From Scolanthus callimorphus (taxonomy: Eukaryota; Cnidaria; Anthozoa; Actiniaria; Edwardsiidae): a stretch of DNA of 64,000 nucleotides. The stretch is from positions 1,922,001-1,986,000 of the forward strand of contig CM066919.1 of NCBI GenBank assembly GCA_033964015.1. Direction: 5' to 3'. The notes under the pieces were generated by a model. It was not told the origin of the DNA. It worked only from the letters and a program-made list of their open reading frames with translations, and did no database searches. Below are positions 37,001-45,847 of this stretch, in pieces; positions within the stretch are counted from its first letter, which is position 1; every line of letters begins with the position of its first letter. The position numbers were made by a program, and so were the translations under genes.

Positions 37001-38488
37001 GATCATCATAGCTTTTTTCAGGCAGTACTACAGCCGGCGGACCTCTGCCCATCCTATTTCCTATCTGCTGTCCTCTGGCGCTACCTCCTCTTACACTACC
37101 TCCTCTGGCCCTTGCTCCTCTGACACTACCTCCTCTGGCGCTACCTCCTCTGGCCCTTGCTCCTCTGACACTACCTCCTCTGGCGCTACCTCCTCTGGCC
37201 CTTGCTCCTATGGCTCTTCTTCCTCGTCTTGCTTCTCCACACGCACCTCCAGCTGGTTGAACCCTTTCTTCTTGGCCATGGGTGCGCACGACCCGCTGTT
37301 GCCTTTGTCCATAAAACTGCCCACCAGTGAGAGGAGCTGTCACTGTTAGGTCATCTTGGTCAATGGATATTCCAGTTTCACCCTGCCTTTCGTCGGGTGC
37401 ACCATTCTCAACTTGGTTGTGATCTTCATTGTTTTCAGGTGTCTCATACCCATCTATCTCACCCTCATTTTGTGTTTCTTGTGGAATTTCAATAGGACCT
37501 TGTTTCTCTCCCTCCGTCTCTGTTTCAGATTGATCTCCGCTTTGTTCTATACCGCCGCTAAAAAAATTAGGCAATAAACAAGTATTTTATTGTTAAAAAA
37601 TAATTGCAAATCTCCAATAACTGGATTGTACGATTTGAGAGAAAAGTTACAGATATGGCAAACATTAGAAAAATTTTTGCTTTAGAACTTGAGACAATGT
37701 CATTTGAAATACTTATTAGATGGCCTAAACAATTCCAAACGCATCGAAACAACAAATACAGAAGGGGAAGATAATATATTTTATTATTTCACTAGATAAT
37801 TTCAAACATCTTATATTTTTGCCGGGAAATTATAAAGAACAAAGATAGAGTTGTAATGTTATACACAAATAACATTGAGTTTCAAGGTAGCATTTCATAA
37901 TCACTTTAGAAGCAAGGATAACTCTAGAAATACGCATTTTTGGGATCTAGTGCAATCAGAAAAAGTTTAACAATAAGCTCGTTTACATTATTTTTATATA
38001 ATGTGAGTCCTGTATTTGTTTTCGAGCTCAAAATATCAGAAGAGAAGTGAGATACAAGTCAGCAATTTGACAGACCGCGTTGTAATTTGAGATATCCCGC
38101 ATCGCATCAAGCGGGTCTCACAGAGTCTACAAAACTAGTAATTATTTCGCTCAAAACAACATATAACGCCGATTGTAGCCCTCTGAAATAAACTTTAAAA
38201 CAATGACAATTGCTTTATAACATGTAAATAGAGATACAATAACGGAAACTAAGGATTTTGTACGAATATTCAGATGTGGACTAAATCAAGCGTAAACAAA
38301 CACGCAACTCACCTCGACTCACTCCTTGAGTCCTGAAGTTCTTGGTCTAGTTCAGACTCTTCCCCGGAGCTCAGGCCCTCCAAACTACTTTCATAATCAC
38401 TTTCTTGGATAAAGTCAATCATTGCATTTCTATTTGTGTCAAAATTAAAAGAGTTTATGCCTCTAGGGCGCTTTGAATGCGAAGCCAT
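34016..38488 (-). CDS. piggyBac transposase, two exons, interrupted by a tandem duplication
   Basis: Exon 1 (38313-38488) starts MASHSKRPRG and is acidic (SGEESELDQELQ). A GTGAGT donor and a TTTTTTTAG acceptor join it in phase to exon 2 from 37557. Then come an acidic stretch, an Arg-Gly-Gly-rich repeat block (GARARGGSARGGSV-type) and the DDE/D domain. The three catalytic aspartates are visible as IAIDERM, LYIDNFYTS and MNAVDRSDQ. The C-terminal Cys-rich zinc domain (CQVCYKLGKG, YCDAPQCKVYLH, CFRIWHT) ends at 34016. The 1,426-bp duplication is not a multiple of three, so the frame from exon 2 leaves the domain after CMKW (near 35850) and stops at 35760. The rightmost copy lacks the C-terminus and the left copy lacks the start. 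With one unit only, the product would be about 763 residues. It may be functional if the duplication is an assembly artefact. Confidence 0.92.
34425..37276 (-). repeat. Identical 1,426-bp tandem duplication inside the transposase
   Basis: 34425-35850 and 35851-37276 appear identical; every shadow ORF recurs at an offset of exactly 1,426. The junction has 4 bp of microhomology (CCAT: left unit starts after CCACCATTTC, right unit ends GGCCATGGG). Confidence 0.93.
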
Positions 38489-38741
38489 GATTTCACTTTC
38501 GGATGACCCTTCGCGTGAACGCACATTGGTCACGCGTTGCAAGAAAAATTAAAATTAAACTTAAAAATCTAGCCAATCATAGCTCCGAATAAAATTCTTT
38601 TCACAGTGTGATTGGTCAATGTTCCCAGGACTTTGTATGCAAATTTTTTCTTAATTGGGTGTAACGCAAGATTTTTACGGCGTATTTACAACATAGGTGG
38701 AATTCCACCTATATTTAAAGGGGCCGACCGGAAAGAGTTAA

Positions 38742-39180
38742 GGTCACTATTTCCTACAAATGTCGAAGAGAGCAAGGAGCTTACCTGAGTGGAAACGATA
38801 GTGACAAAAAAGAACGACTGGGCAGTTGTGTGACGGTCTTATTCAGGGGAAGAGAAGTCACGCAGCATTAAGGTCTCAGTAAGGGAAAACAACGTGCTTA
38901 CGGGAAAAAAGTCTCGTAGCGTCGCAAGTTATGCTATGATAATCAGCTATATATTGTTTTAAAACTAAAAGATTGTTCTAACTAATGAAGTTATTCATTT
39001 TAGCGAAGTTTGAATTTTACTTGCGGAGAAATGAACTGCAAAACTTTGTGAGCGATTTTTGATGTTTTGCATATTTACGAAAGTTTTTACGATTTTTTTT
39101 ACTATTACCGAGACCTGAAGTACGCTTTACTAACTAAAAAACCCTGCGAACCGTATATTTTCCTTTAACTTAGCATTTTT
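38742..39180. other. No gene seen between piggyBac and the virus-like block
   Basis: AT-rich, many stops in all frames. Confidence 0.4.
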
Positions 39181-39903
39181 ATGTCTATAGGGAAGCTCTG
39201 CTGGAATCGAACCAGCTACTCACATATTAGAGAGCAAACCATTGAACTTTTCAGCCCTTCGGACATAAAAACACGTTCGTTATTGAAGGCCGACATTTTA
39301 GTACAAAGTAAAGTAAAAGGCTTTTCTCGAGATCAAAAGAAATACAACAAAGCACCCTTAGAAGGATGGTATCAAGACGCCACCAACGAACACGACAACA
39401 CGTTGCTACAAGCAGCTGACCATGTTCAACCGTCACAACCATTCGTGACCAGACAAACGATGTGGAGAGCAGGTGCCACGCACAAACTACGGCACTACCC
39501 ATTTCTGAATTTGAGACAATCTGCTCATAGTTTTCTTCCTGACGGCGTGCCCCTAGACATCAACATGTATCTCAACGAACCCAAGTTTTATATGATGGCC
39601 AACTCAGAAGCCGTTGGAAAAGAGCACAAATTCAAAATTGAGAATGTGGAAATCGAAGTGGCGTCTGTCAAGCCAAACGACGAATTTAAAATTGCCTTTG
39701 AAGATTGCCTTTGGCAAAAAGGCTTGAAAGCAAAATACCCTTACATCAACACGGAGGTAAAAACGAAGGTGATGACGCGAGGTCAACGCGAGTACGAATT
39801 CAACGACATATTCAAGGGAACGCTACCGCGTCGTTTTTTGTCTGTTTTGTCGAGCAGGCCGGATTTTCTGCTGTGCTCGTTATTCGATAACACAGAAAGA
39901 TAG
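39181..39903 (+). pseudogene. F54H12.2-family protein (Maverick-type element, probable virion protein), broken
   Basis: The 240-codon ORF has an N-terminal IELFSPSDIKTRS region, then LPDGVPLDINMYLNEPKFYM, FKIENVEIEVASVK, AKYPYINTEVKTKVMTRGQ and NDIFKGTLPRRF. The pattern K-Y-P, a basic beta-rich stretch, then N-D-x-F-x-G-x-L-P-x-R-x is the signature of the protein family named after C. elegans F54H12.2, found in Maverick/Polinton-type elements and thought to be a capsid component. After LPRRF a run of six T shifts the frame: the expected FVCFVEQAGFS continues in the next frame, and the original frame meets TAG at 39901. The N-terminal half is much shorter than in relatives, so the gene is truncated as well as shifted. 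Which capsid role it has is not established here. Confidence 0.6.
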
Positions 39904-39954
39904 TTTTGCAATTTTCTAGAAGTTGCAAGCAATCGTGGGTAGAACTCGTGCTGT

Positions 39955-40392
39955 CTAGTCGACGACATCACCAATCCCTACTCTTGCGTGTTCTTTTTCA
40001 AGTTTTTGCTGAAGCGCTAACCAAACCAAATCGTTCTGCACGTCTTCAGTCATAAATTCGGCAAGGCAACTGAGAATGCAATGGATGGGTGGGAATTTAA
40101 ATGTTGACGGTTGGCAAGCGTGTCGTGTGATAACCTTTTCCTTAACCTCCACCATCTTCATGGCAACTTCCACAAGACACCTTTCAAACGATGACGCAAC
40201 ATCGGGTGTATCAAACAGCCAACAGTTTTCTTTCGTTTCCATGCAACTTTTTACCTCCGCCGGTAGCCAAATGTCCATTATTTGATCCCAAAGTCTCATC
40301 TTAATTAGTCCAAAATAGTCCCCTTGGAGTATGCCTTTCATTTTACAAATGGTTTTAAAAAATGCCGCGTCACTTCTCGCACCGTCCTCCAT
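39955..40392 (-). CDS. Unknown virus-like block protein A (145 aa)
   Basis: Intact ATG-to-TAG frame starting MEDGARSDAAFFKTICKM and ending VGIGDVVD. Mixed alpha-helical composition with several cysteines (SCME, ENCW, ERCLVE, IHCILSCL), no transmembrane segment. Its ATG follows the TAA of the next gene upstream with no gap (GGATAAATGG), as in compact viral or polycistronic layouts. I do not recognise the family. It converges with the broken F54H12.2-like gene, whose end is 51 bp away. Confidence 0.6.
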   Translation of the reverse strand: MEDGARSDAAFFKTICKMKGILQGDYFGLIKMRLWDQIMDIWLPAEVKSCMETKENCWLFDTPDVASSFERCLVEVAMKMVEVKEKVITRHACQPSTFKFPPIHCILSCLAEFMTEDVQNDLVWLALQQKLEKEHARVGIGDVVD

Positions 40393-40908
40393 TTATCCGA
40401 AGAAATCACTCGAATCGCTGGTAACTGGTTGAAACTGAATTTGCTGTTCCTCCTGTCTACCACCTTGATTTGGCTGCTTCTTTAAACCAACAGCAGAACT
40501 CTTCTTCTTCTTCTTCTTTCTTTCGGGAGGCGTTATACCAAGCTCGCGATACGTTTCATTCACGATGGCTTCTGCAGTGGCTCCTTCTCGTCCACTTCGC
40601 TTTTCAGCTTTCTCTTTTTGTTCTCTCACATAACAACCAATACACAACTGCAGCATCTCCCGTTTTTGCAATTCATTATGAATCAAACCAAACAAGCGCA
40701 AATAAGTGGCTTTTGCTTCTGCTGCGCCACCGGGAGCACCAAAAACCTATTGCTCCAACGCTTTTGCTAAGTGGCCACTTGGCAACACCCTGTTATTCGA
40801 CAAGCCTAACAAAACATGATTAAGCATGTCAAAATACGAAGCTTTCTCTTCTGTAGAGAGATGAAAACCGTGCGTTGAATAGCAGCAACGACATTCGTTA
40901 AACGCCAT
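40393..40908 (-). pseudogene. Unknown virus-like block protein B, one in-frame TAG
   Basis: From ATG 40908 (MAFNECRCCYSTHGF) the frame runs 53 codons to a TAG at 40747-40749, then continues open for 117 codons (VFGAPGGAAEAKATYLRL, CIGCYVREQ, a KKKKKK tract, then QIQFQPVTSDSSDFFG) to TAA. N-terminal cysteines CRCCY and CIGC may bind metal. The Lys run could be a nuclear localisation signal. The start overlaps the end of the preceding minus-strand frame by 11 bp. Family unknown. The single stop could be a recent mutation, a sequence error or read-through. Confidence 0.55.
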
Positions 40909-41306
40909 TGTCGAACTCATGCAAATCCGAGAAATGCGAAAACTTATATGCAGCTACAGCGGGGTGAAACACAAGTAACATGTTGCAAACATGATTAATT
41001 TCAATCTTTTTTACTTTGCTGTTGACGCGTAGGTTAACCAAATCGAACATAATACTTTGGCTGCATCGGCGTTTTACAACAAAACAACTTTCCATCTTCG
41101 CTCGCTTCTTCTCCTTCCACCTCTGATTCCTTTCTATCCTCCTCATCCCCCCCGTCACTGTCCTCAGATTCCTCCATCTCATCATCATCATCATCATCGT
41201 CACTAGCAAATCTGCCGAGCGCTTTCAACAAGTCTTCATCTGTCAGATCCTTTAGCTTTGCTAGATTTTGTATTTCTATAAGAACTTCCACCAACGCGTA
41301 CATCAT
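40898..41306 (-). pseudogene. Unknown acidic protein C, probable frameshift
   Basis: ATG 41306 opens MMYALVEVLIEIQNLAKLKD, then a strongly acidic tract (DDDDDDDEMEESEDSD, EEDRKESEVEGEE) and ends at 41034. In the next frame coding resumes (MFDLVNLRVNSKVKKIEINH ... DLHEFDNGV) to TAA at 40898, overlapping gene B's start. Either one protein with a frameshift near 41050 or two overlapping genes. Acidic low-complexity domains are common in viral DNA-binding or chaperone-like proteins, but no family is recognised. Confidence 0.5.
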
Positions 41307-41417
41307 GCGATTAAAACATGCTTACAAAACACGTGTGCAATATGCTCTTTTTAACTCCATTGATCTTTTGTGTAACGCTATCCATATCGCAGCTGCGTGT
41401 TGTTAGTTGGAAAATGC

Positions 41418-41429
41418 TATATATAAAAG
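41418..41429 (+). promoter_or_regulatory. TATA box for the small basic protein gene
   Basis: TATATATAAAAG lies 37 bp before the ATG at 41466. The region 41307-41465 separates this plus-strand gene from the divergent gene C and so probably holds both promoters. Confidence 0.5.
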
Positions 41430-41465
41430 ACAAGATGACGAGGCTCCTTATATAGGATAATCAAA

Positions 41466-41750
41466 ATGAGACGGCAATGCAGAAGGCAACGCTACAAAAA
41501 AAGACAACGTGGTGGGTTTTTAAGTTCTGCTATTAGAATACAACCAAATACGTCTACAGAATATCATTCGCATCTCGCAAACGCGTCTTTAAAGTAAAAA
41601 AAAGTTACAGATACAGTTGCATCTATACTGTCGGGTTTAGTCAACATTGGTCCTTCGTTTGCCCAAGCCTTTAAAACTCTCGGTGGATTTGCAGTCAAGG
41701 GTGTGACAAGCCAGCCTTGCGTCAAAAGGAGACTAAAGAAGCTGATGAGC
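41466..41750 (+). pseudogene. Small basic plus hydrophobic protein D, one in-frame TAA
   Basis: Begins MRRQCRRQRYKKRQRGGFLS (11 of the first 15 residues are basic), runs 43 codons to a TAA inside a lysine-rich stretch (AAG TAA AAA AAA), then continues in frame with VASILSGLVNIGPSFAQAF, KTLGGFAVKG and a basic tail CVKRRLKKLMS to TAG. The order (Arg-rich head, Gly-Gly-Phe, amphipathic/hydrophobic middle, second Gly-Gly-Phe, basic tail) recalls the small core or membrane-active virion peptides of adenovirus-like viruses, which are released by a protease at Gly-Gly sites. That comparison is by composition only; the Gly-Gly contexts do not match the adenovirus protease consensus exactly. Confidence 0.45.
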
Positions 41751-42316
41751 TAGCCATTCAAAGTATGCACACTACAAAATAACTTGACGGCTTGCGACTG
41801 CAGTTGTTCTTGATGCGCGTCCACGTTTTCACAATTTATCAGATCGTCAATGCCGTCAACGGCATTTGCAAGCATGACACCGACTTTCACCAAGTTTCCG
41901 TAGGCTGGAGCGTGAGACCGTGCAAAATCCCCGACTTTTGTGACAAGCTGCTTATGAGCTACGGGGTGTGCTGCCGTGGTTACAATATACATCTCTTCCT
42001 GCAAATTGATTGCAACGGTGGACATTGGTGGAACCCCATTCTATTTCGTGACACTTGTGTTGACAATTATCAACCGTGGACACCACCAACTTGGTGTCAT
42101 TTCGCTATAATGGCTGGCAATGACATCGCAAAGAGCTTGCAAGCTGGACAAGCAAATCACATATTCTGTCTTTACTGCAAAACAGAGATCAAATCTTTCT
42201 GCCATACATTTCAGTTGGTGCACAATATCTTTTCTGGTGGGGTCATTAGACCAAACCGATGCCAACGCTTCAACATCCCCCACAAACTTTATTATGCTCT
42301 CGCTTGCAATCGTCAT
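41750..42316 (-). pseudogene. Unknown virus-like block protein E, one in-frame TAG
   Basis: From ATG 42316 (MTIASESIIKFVGDVEALAS) the frame runs through WSNDPTRKDIVHQLKCMAE and LCDVIASHYSEMTPSWW to TAG at 42041-42043, then stays open (NGVPPMSTVAINLQEEMYIV ... FCSVHTLNG) to TAG at 41750. The two halves are in the same frame, so one substitution separates them. Alpha-helical, no recognised domain. The end meets the end of the plus-strand gene D tail to tail. Confidence 0.5.
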
Positions 42317-42400
42317 TGCTACAACTAATTCAGAAACACTTTTAGTCACATTTTATTACTTTATTTCATCATGTTTACAACAATAATGCATTTTATCACG

Positions 42401-43294
42401 TCAGTTCATTATGTTATCATCTATTGTACACTCGATGTAGCATGTTAATTCGAGAAACAAAGTGAGAAACAATTCTCTAGAAAATTTAATCATATGTCTC
42501 TCATCCACACACCGCACACTCTCACCACGCTCTCTTTCTTCGAACTCTGTCAAAACCTGCTGAAACTTATTAAACACCTTCTCATCTTCGTTTAGCCACA
42601 ATTCACCAAAAACACCGCCAATCTGCTGATTTATGGCTTTTCTTGTTGCAGCTAGTCCAACGCACCTCTCGTGAGCTTTACTATCGCTACACTCGCAAAA
42701 TCTAAGTCCGGACCTAAAGGCTACATGATCACATTCGCTTACAAAAATAGCGTGCAATATCTTTTCTAATTCGCTTCTTAACGAACATGCAGATTGACAA
42801 CACCGACATTCGTAATCTGATGGATAAAACAGTGTTTTGCGATCGGTGTTCTTGGGTGGCATGTAAGACAAATCCCAACATCGAAGAAAACGAATTGCTT
42901 TTTGCAAGACCTAACGAATATCTACATCGAATCCCACGCGAAAGTTATGTCTTAACAAACATTTACAAATTTCCAACGAATACTCGTACTCGACTTTATC
43001 GTTTCCATTTTTCTCGCAGTAAAGCTCTGCAAACATTTCTTGCTGTCCTTCCTCGACCAAACCCGGCACAGAGTCGTATTTTTCATCTGCTAATCTAACA
43101 TTGTCTACCGACGGTGGTGGAAACTCCTCGATAATATGTCGAGCAATCGGAAAACTCCACATTTGTGCTAACCCATCGACGACTTTTCTTTCAACGTCAC
43201 TCATGAATTTACGTTTCGTAACGTCATGCATTTTCGACTTCTTCAACGGCGAAAGAGGATATACTGGGCCGACAGCTTCCATCTTTGTCTTCAT
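42401..43294 (-). pseudogene. Unknown Cys-rich protein F, one in-frame TAG
   Basis: From ATG 43294 (MKTKMEAVGPVYPLSPLKK) the frame includes RHIIEEFPPPSVDNVRLADE and YSLEICKCLLRH, meets TAG at 42911-42913, and continues in the same frame with VLQKAIRFLRCWDLSYM, YECRCCQSACSLRSE, FCECSDSKAHERCV and EERERGESVRCVDERH to TGA. Total about 297 codons. The second half carries a cysteine cluster (CRCC, C, C-x-C, C) likely to bind zinc. PLSPLKK near the start resembles a phosphorylation or SH3 site. No family recognised. Confidence 0.5.
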
Positions 43295-43414
43295 AACCGT
43301 CTTCTTCTTCTTCTATCACTATTACGCCTGCCACCTTTTGTCAGTCAAAAATGAAATGCGTTTGTGAGATTCACGAGAAGACCCGCTTTAAAATAGCTTT
43401 TTCACGTTTAACAT

Positions 43415-43558
43415 TTAACCCTGTCTTACCTGTTTGATAGTAACAGGGTTTATAGAAGTCATTAATCCGACTCCACAAACGAAACCAAGTCCAAATGGTA
43501 ATACGACAGTCAGTGACGCCATCACAGCTATTTTAAACACCATCCTCGATAATGCGCT
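43415..43558 (-). CDS. Small single-pass membrane protein G (about 48 aa)
   Basis: ATG at 43558 (MSALSRMVFK) is followed by a hydrophobic helix (IAVMASLTVVLPFGLGFVCG) and the tail INPVTIKQVRQG, ending TAA. The frame is open upstream to 43618, but the ATG choice puts a short cytosolic N-terminus before the helix. Virus genomes often carry such minor membrane proteins, but this is a composition argument only. Confidence 0.4.
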   Translation of the reverse strand, partial: SALSRMVFKIAVMASLTVVLPFGLGFVCGVGLMTSINPVTIKQVRQG

Positions 43559-43642
43559 CATTATTGTTCTTAATGTATAACCTTTTGGGAGTCGCACGGT
43601 GCCACATTGCCGAAGAGATTATAGCCAGCTCTCCGTTAAATA

Positions 43643-44060
43643 CTAATGTGAAGGAAACATATCTTCCAAATTGATCGTAAAACAGAAGTCTTTCGGTGAA
43701 CCGTCATCTCTCACACGATATTCGGTGTAGTATTCTTCTGTTAGAACGTTGCTGGATAAATCACTAGGTGCAATGGTAACTCCTATAATGCAATTTCTCT
43801 TTACGGCAAAAGGCCATTTTACAGACACGTGCCCACATTCACTAGACACATTCTTGTTGGTGAGATCAACAACAACTTCCTTTTTACAATTGCTGACATC
43901 ATTCAACGTCACCTGCATTGATGCTAACGTTCTTTCAATGTCGTTCACTTTGCTCGCAACAGCTGACACATACATAGTCGATAACGTCTCCTCCGACAAG
44001 CCAATGATTATGAAGCCATTGCTTCCACCTCATCAGATTCAATTTTTCCACTGCCAACAT
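43643..44060 (-). pseudogene. Unknown virus-like block protein H, probable frameshift
   Basis: A TATA box precedes ATG 44060 (MLAVEKLNLMRWKQWLHNHW). That frame gives way to the open frame MYVSAVASKVNDIERTLASM, KKEVVVDLTNKN, SVKWPFAVKRNCIIGVTIAP and DFCFTINLEDMFPSH ending TAG at 43643. An N-terminal coiled-coil-like helix is followed by beta-rich sequence, which is suggestive of an oligomeric structural protein. Family unknown. Confidence 0.45.
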
Positions 44061-44094
44061 GCTAAAAGCGTTGTCGTCGACTCATGCGCGACTG

Positions 44095-44102
44095 CTTTTA
44101 TA
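44095..44102 (-). promoter_or_regulatory. TATA box for gene H
   Basis: On the minus strand GGATATAAAAG lies about 35 bp before ATG 44060, consistent with a start site roughly 10 bp before the codon. Confidence 0.5.
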
Positions 44103-44264
44103 TCCTTTTTAGACAATGAAGCGGGGCACCACTACATATTATTACTACTATACTCCTGGATGCAACGAACATAGACAATTGAAACAACACTACATAAGAC
44201 CACAATTTGCAATGGAAGAAGCATGTTTATTTTCTAATTGGTTGATGTGGCGTCAAAGACACAT

Positions 44265-45374
44265 CTAACTACAATGAAGAGAAGCATATTTTATTTCTAA
44301 ACAACAATCTTGTCTTGGAACTTTAAAGCATCGAACGATGCCGTTTATCCACAATTTAGAATCGACATTACGGTAAATTTTACCTTTTTCAAACAACATT
44401 TCCATGGGCATTGATTTTTCATCACATTTTGTTTCTAGTTCGGCTGAAATCTTATCCCTAACATGATCCCAGCAAACAAACGTTCGCGTTAAAGACGTGC
44501 AATTCATTTCCCGTTTGACTACACTTACACACTGTTGTAAAAGTGATGGTGGCGAATTAAAATGCGTATTTCTCGAATCTGTTAATCTGTATGCACAAAA
44601 CTTTGGTAAACGTGCAGAGTGAACAAGATGCCGAATAGCAGCAGCAATCAAAACACAATACACTTCGCCAGGCGAAAAGTGCCTACCGCGACTGAAAATG
44701 TTTGGTTGATGATACGGGCTAGACGCCTCCAAACTTTTACGCCAACCATTTTGGATGTGTTTACAAATCAACTCTATTCCGCGAGGTAAAATAACATCTT
44801 CACCCTTAAACTGGGATGGCTCAAATTCCGCATCTTCTGAATCGCGTATCTCATGGCCTAACACACGCTTACAAAACGCGTTAGACAACTTGTGCACACT
44901 CTTTTCTTCTTCTTTTCGATGTACATGAAGCAAAAAATCGTAAACGCAATAAAACACCTCGCTCTCGTCAAGATACGTCACTGCTGGGTATAAATGCTGA
45001 AAAGATAACATGCATCTATGCCTATCAACACGAACAAGATGGAAAAATATCGCATTGTCCAAGCTAAATTCGTTTACACTATTACATCTATTAAGTGCAA
45101 CCGCAACTAACTTTCGTAACTTTTCAGCTAAAAAAAAAATGTTCGGCCTTGCCACCACAACAGCCGCCAAATCCTAAACAATACAAACTATATTCATCTC
45201 TAAATGCACTCTCCTAATCTGGAACCTTAAACGCCATTGCATTACCGTGAAGACAGGTGTACCCCCAAAACTCGTGTTAGGCCATCTTCTCGCGTCTTTT
45301 TGAACTGGATACACTTCAAAACGATACTTCAAGCAAGCCGTACAGTTAGGCTGGAACGCTGGCGAGCCACGCAA
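44265..45374 (-). pseudogene. Unknown virus-like block protein I/J, largest ORF; one in-frame TAG or a 72-nt intron
   Basis: The open frame 44265-45170 (301 codons; VARPNIFFLAEKLRKLVAVA, YLDESEVFYCVYDFLLHVHR, FEPSQFKGEDVILPRGIEL, FSPGEVYCVLIAAAIRHLVH, FVCWDHVRDKISAELE) is in frame with the upstream segment to 45374 (NCTACLKYRFEVYPVQKDAR, WPNTSFGGTPVF), separated by TAG at 45174-45176. The TAG is also the end of a good acceptor (TTTGTATTGTTTAG), and a GTAATG donor at 45245 would give a 72-nt in-frame intron that removes it. AATAAA lies just after the TAG terminator. Mostly helical, with several cysteines. Family unknown. Confidence 0.5.
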
Positions 45375-45661
45375 CCAATGACATCATACTCGACAATAGA
45401 CAAAAATCCCTTATTTAAATTCAGTCTATGGTTGACTTCTGCTGAGCCGTCAAGCAGTTTTAAATGCATACTCCAAGTTTCCCAAACACGGAGATGGCGC
45501 ACGAAATTGTACGTTTGTATTTCCCGACGAAGCGTTCCAAACTCCGACGAATAACGCGAACAGCGTCGACAATACAAATACCAATAATTATCCTTCGTGT
45601 AACAAATGCGATGTCCTATTATTGTAGATCGACAGTTTCGTCGACTAATAGTATGATCTTT
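45329..45661 (-). pseudogene. Cys-rich fragment, possibly the N-terminal part of I/J
   Basis: An open frame without ATG contains NCRSTIIGHRICYTKDNYW, LYCRRCSRYSSEFGTLRRE and VRHLRVWETWSMHLKLLDG, ending at 45329. Cysteines are spaced C-x8-C-x9-C-x2-C, a likely zinc site. The following frame (from 45374) begins with C-T-A-C, so one indel near 45340-45370 could join them. Another minus-strand frame upstream (MIGYRSKGVCYRKYDGDNFM, about 45727-45860) may be a further shifted piece. Confidence 0.4.
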
Positions 45662-45847
45662 TCAGCCAGGATGGGCACAATGACAACGGCATTCGTTTGG
45701 ACAAAAATTGGTGCTTACAGCACCACTTACAACAACAACACCAGCAGTTTACAGCTTCTACTACAGTCTTCTATGGCTGCCATAAAATTATCACCATCAT
45801 ACTTTCGATAACAGACACCTTTACTTCTATACCCAATCATTACAAAC

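Larger units (their letters stand above)
33529..38737 (-). mobile_element. piggyBac transposon, complete ends, internal tandem duplication
   Basis: TTAA lies at 33525-33528 and 38738-38741. Immediately inside, both ends read CTCTTTCC (left CTCTTTCCTGACTGACC; right, inverted, CTCTTTCCGGTCGGCC). The 20-bp perfect palindrome ATAGGTGGAATTCCACCTAT sits at 38693-38712 near the right end. The span is 5,209 bp, or about 3.8 kb without the internal 1,426-bp duplication (34425-35850 repeated at 35851-37276). The transposase runs on the minus strand with one intron. Confidence 0.95.

Noticed and set aside
39180..39260. tRNA-like sequence on the minus strand (GCTGGTTCGATTCCAGC, a perfect T-arm, plus TTCAATGGTTTGC)
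   Set aside because: The rest does not fold: total length about 65 nt, no matching acceptor stem, and the only anticodon-type stem has a 10-nt loop. It also overlaps the virus-like ORF.
41466..41750. Adenovirus-type protease cleavage sites in protein D
   Set aside because: The residues before Gly-Gly (Q-R and T-L) do not match the (M/I/L)-x-G-G pattern, so only the compositional resemblance is kept.
40747..45176. UAG reassigned as a sense codon in the virus-like block
   Set aside because: Genes A, E, H and I/J also end at TAG in sensible places, and TAA/TGA are used as well; mutation or introns explain the data more simply.
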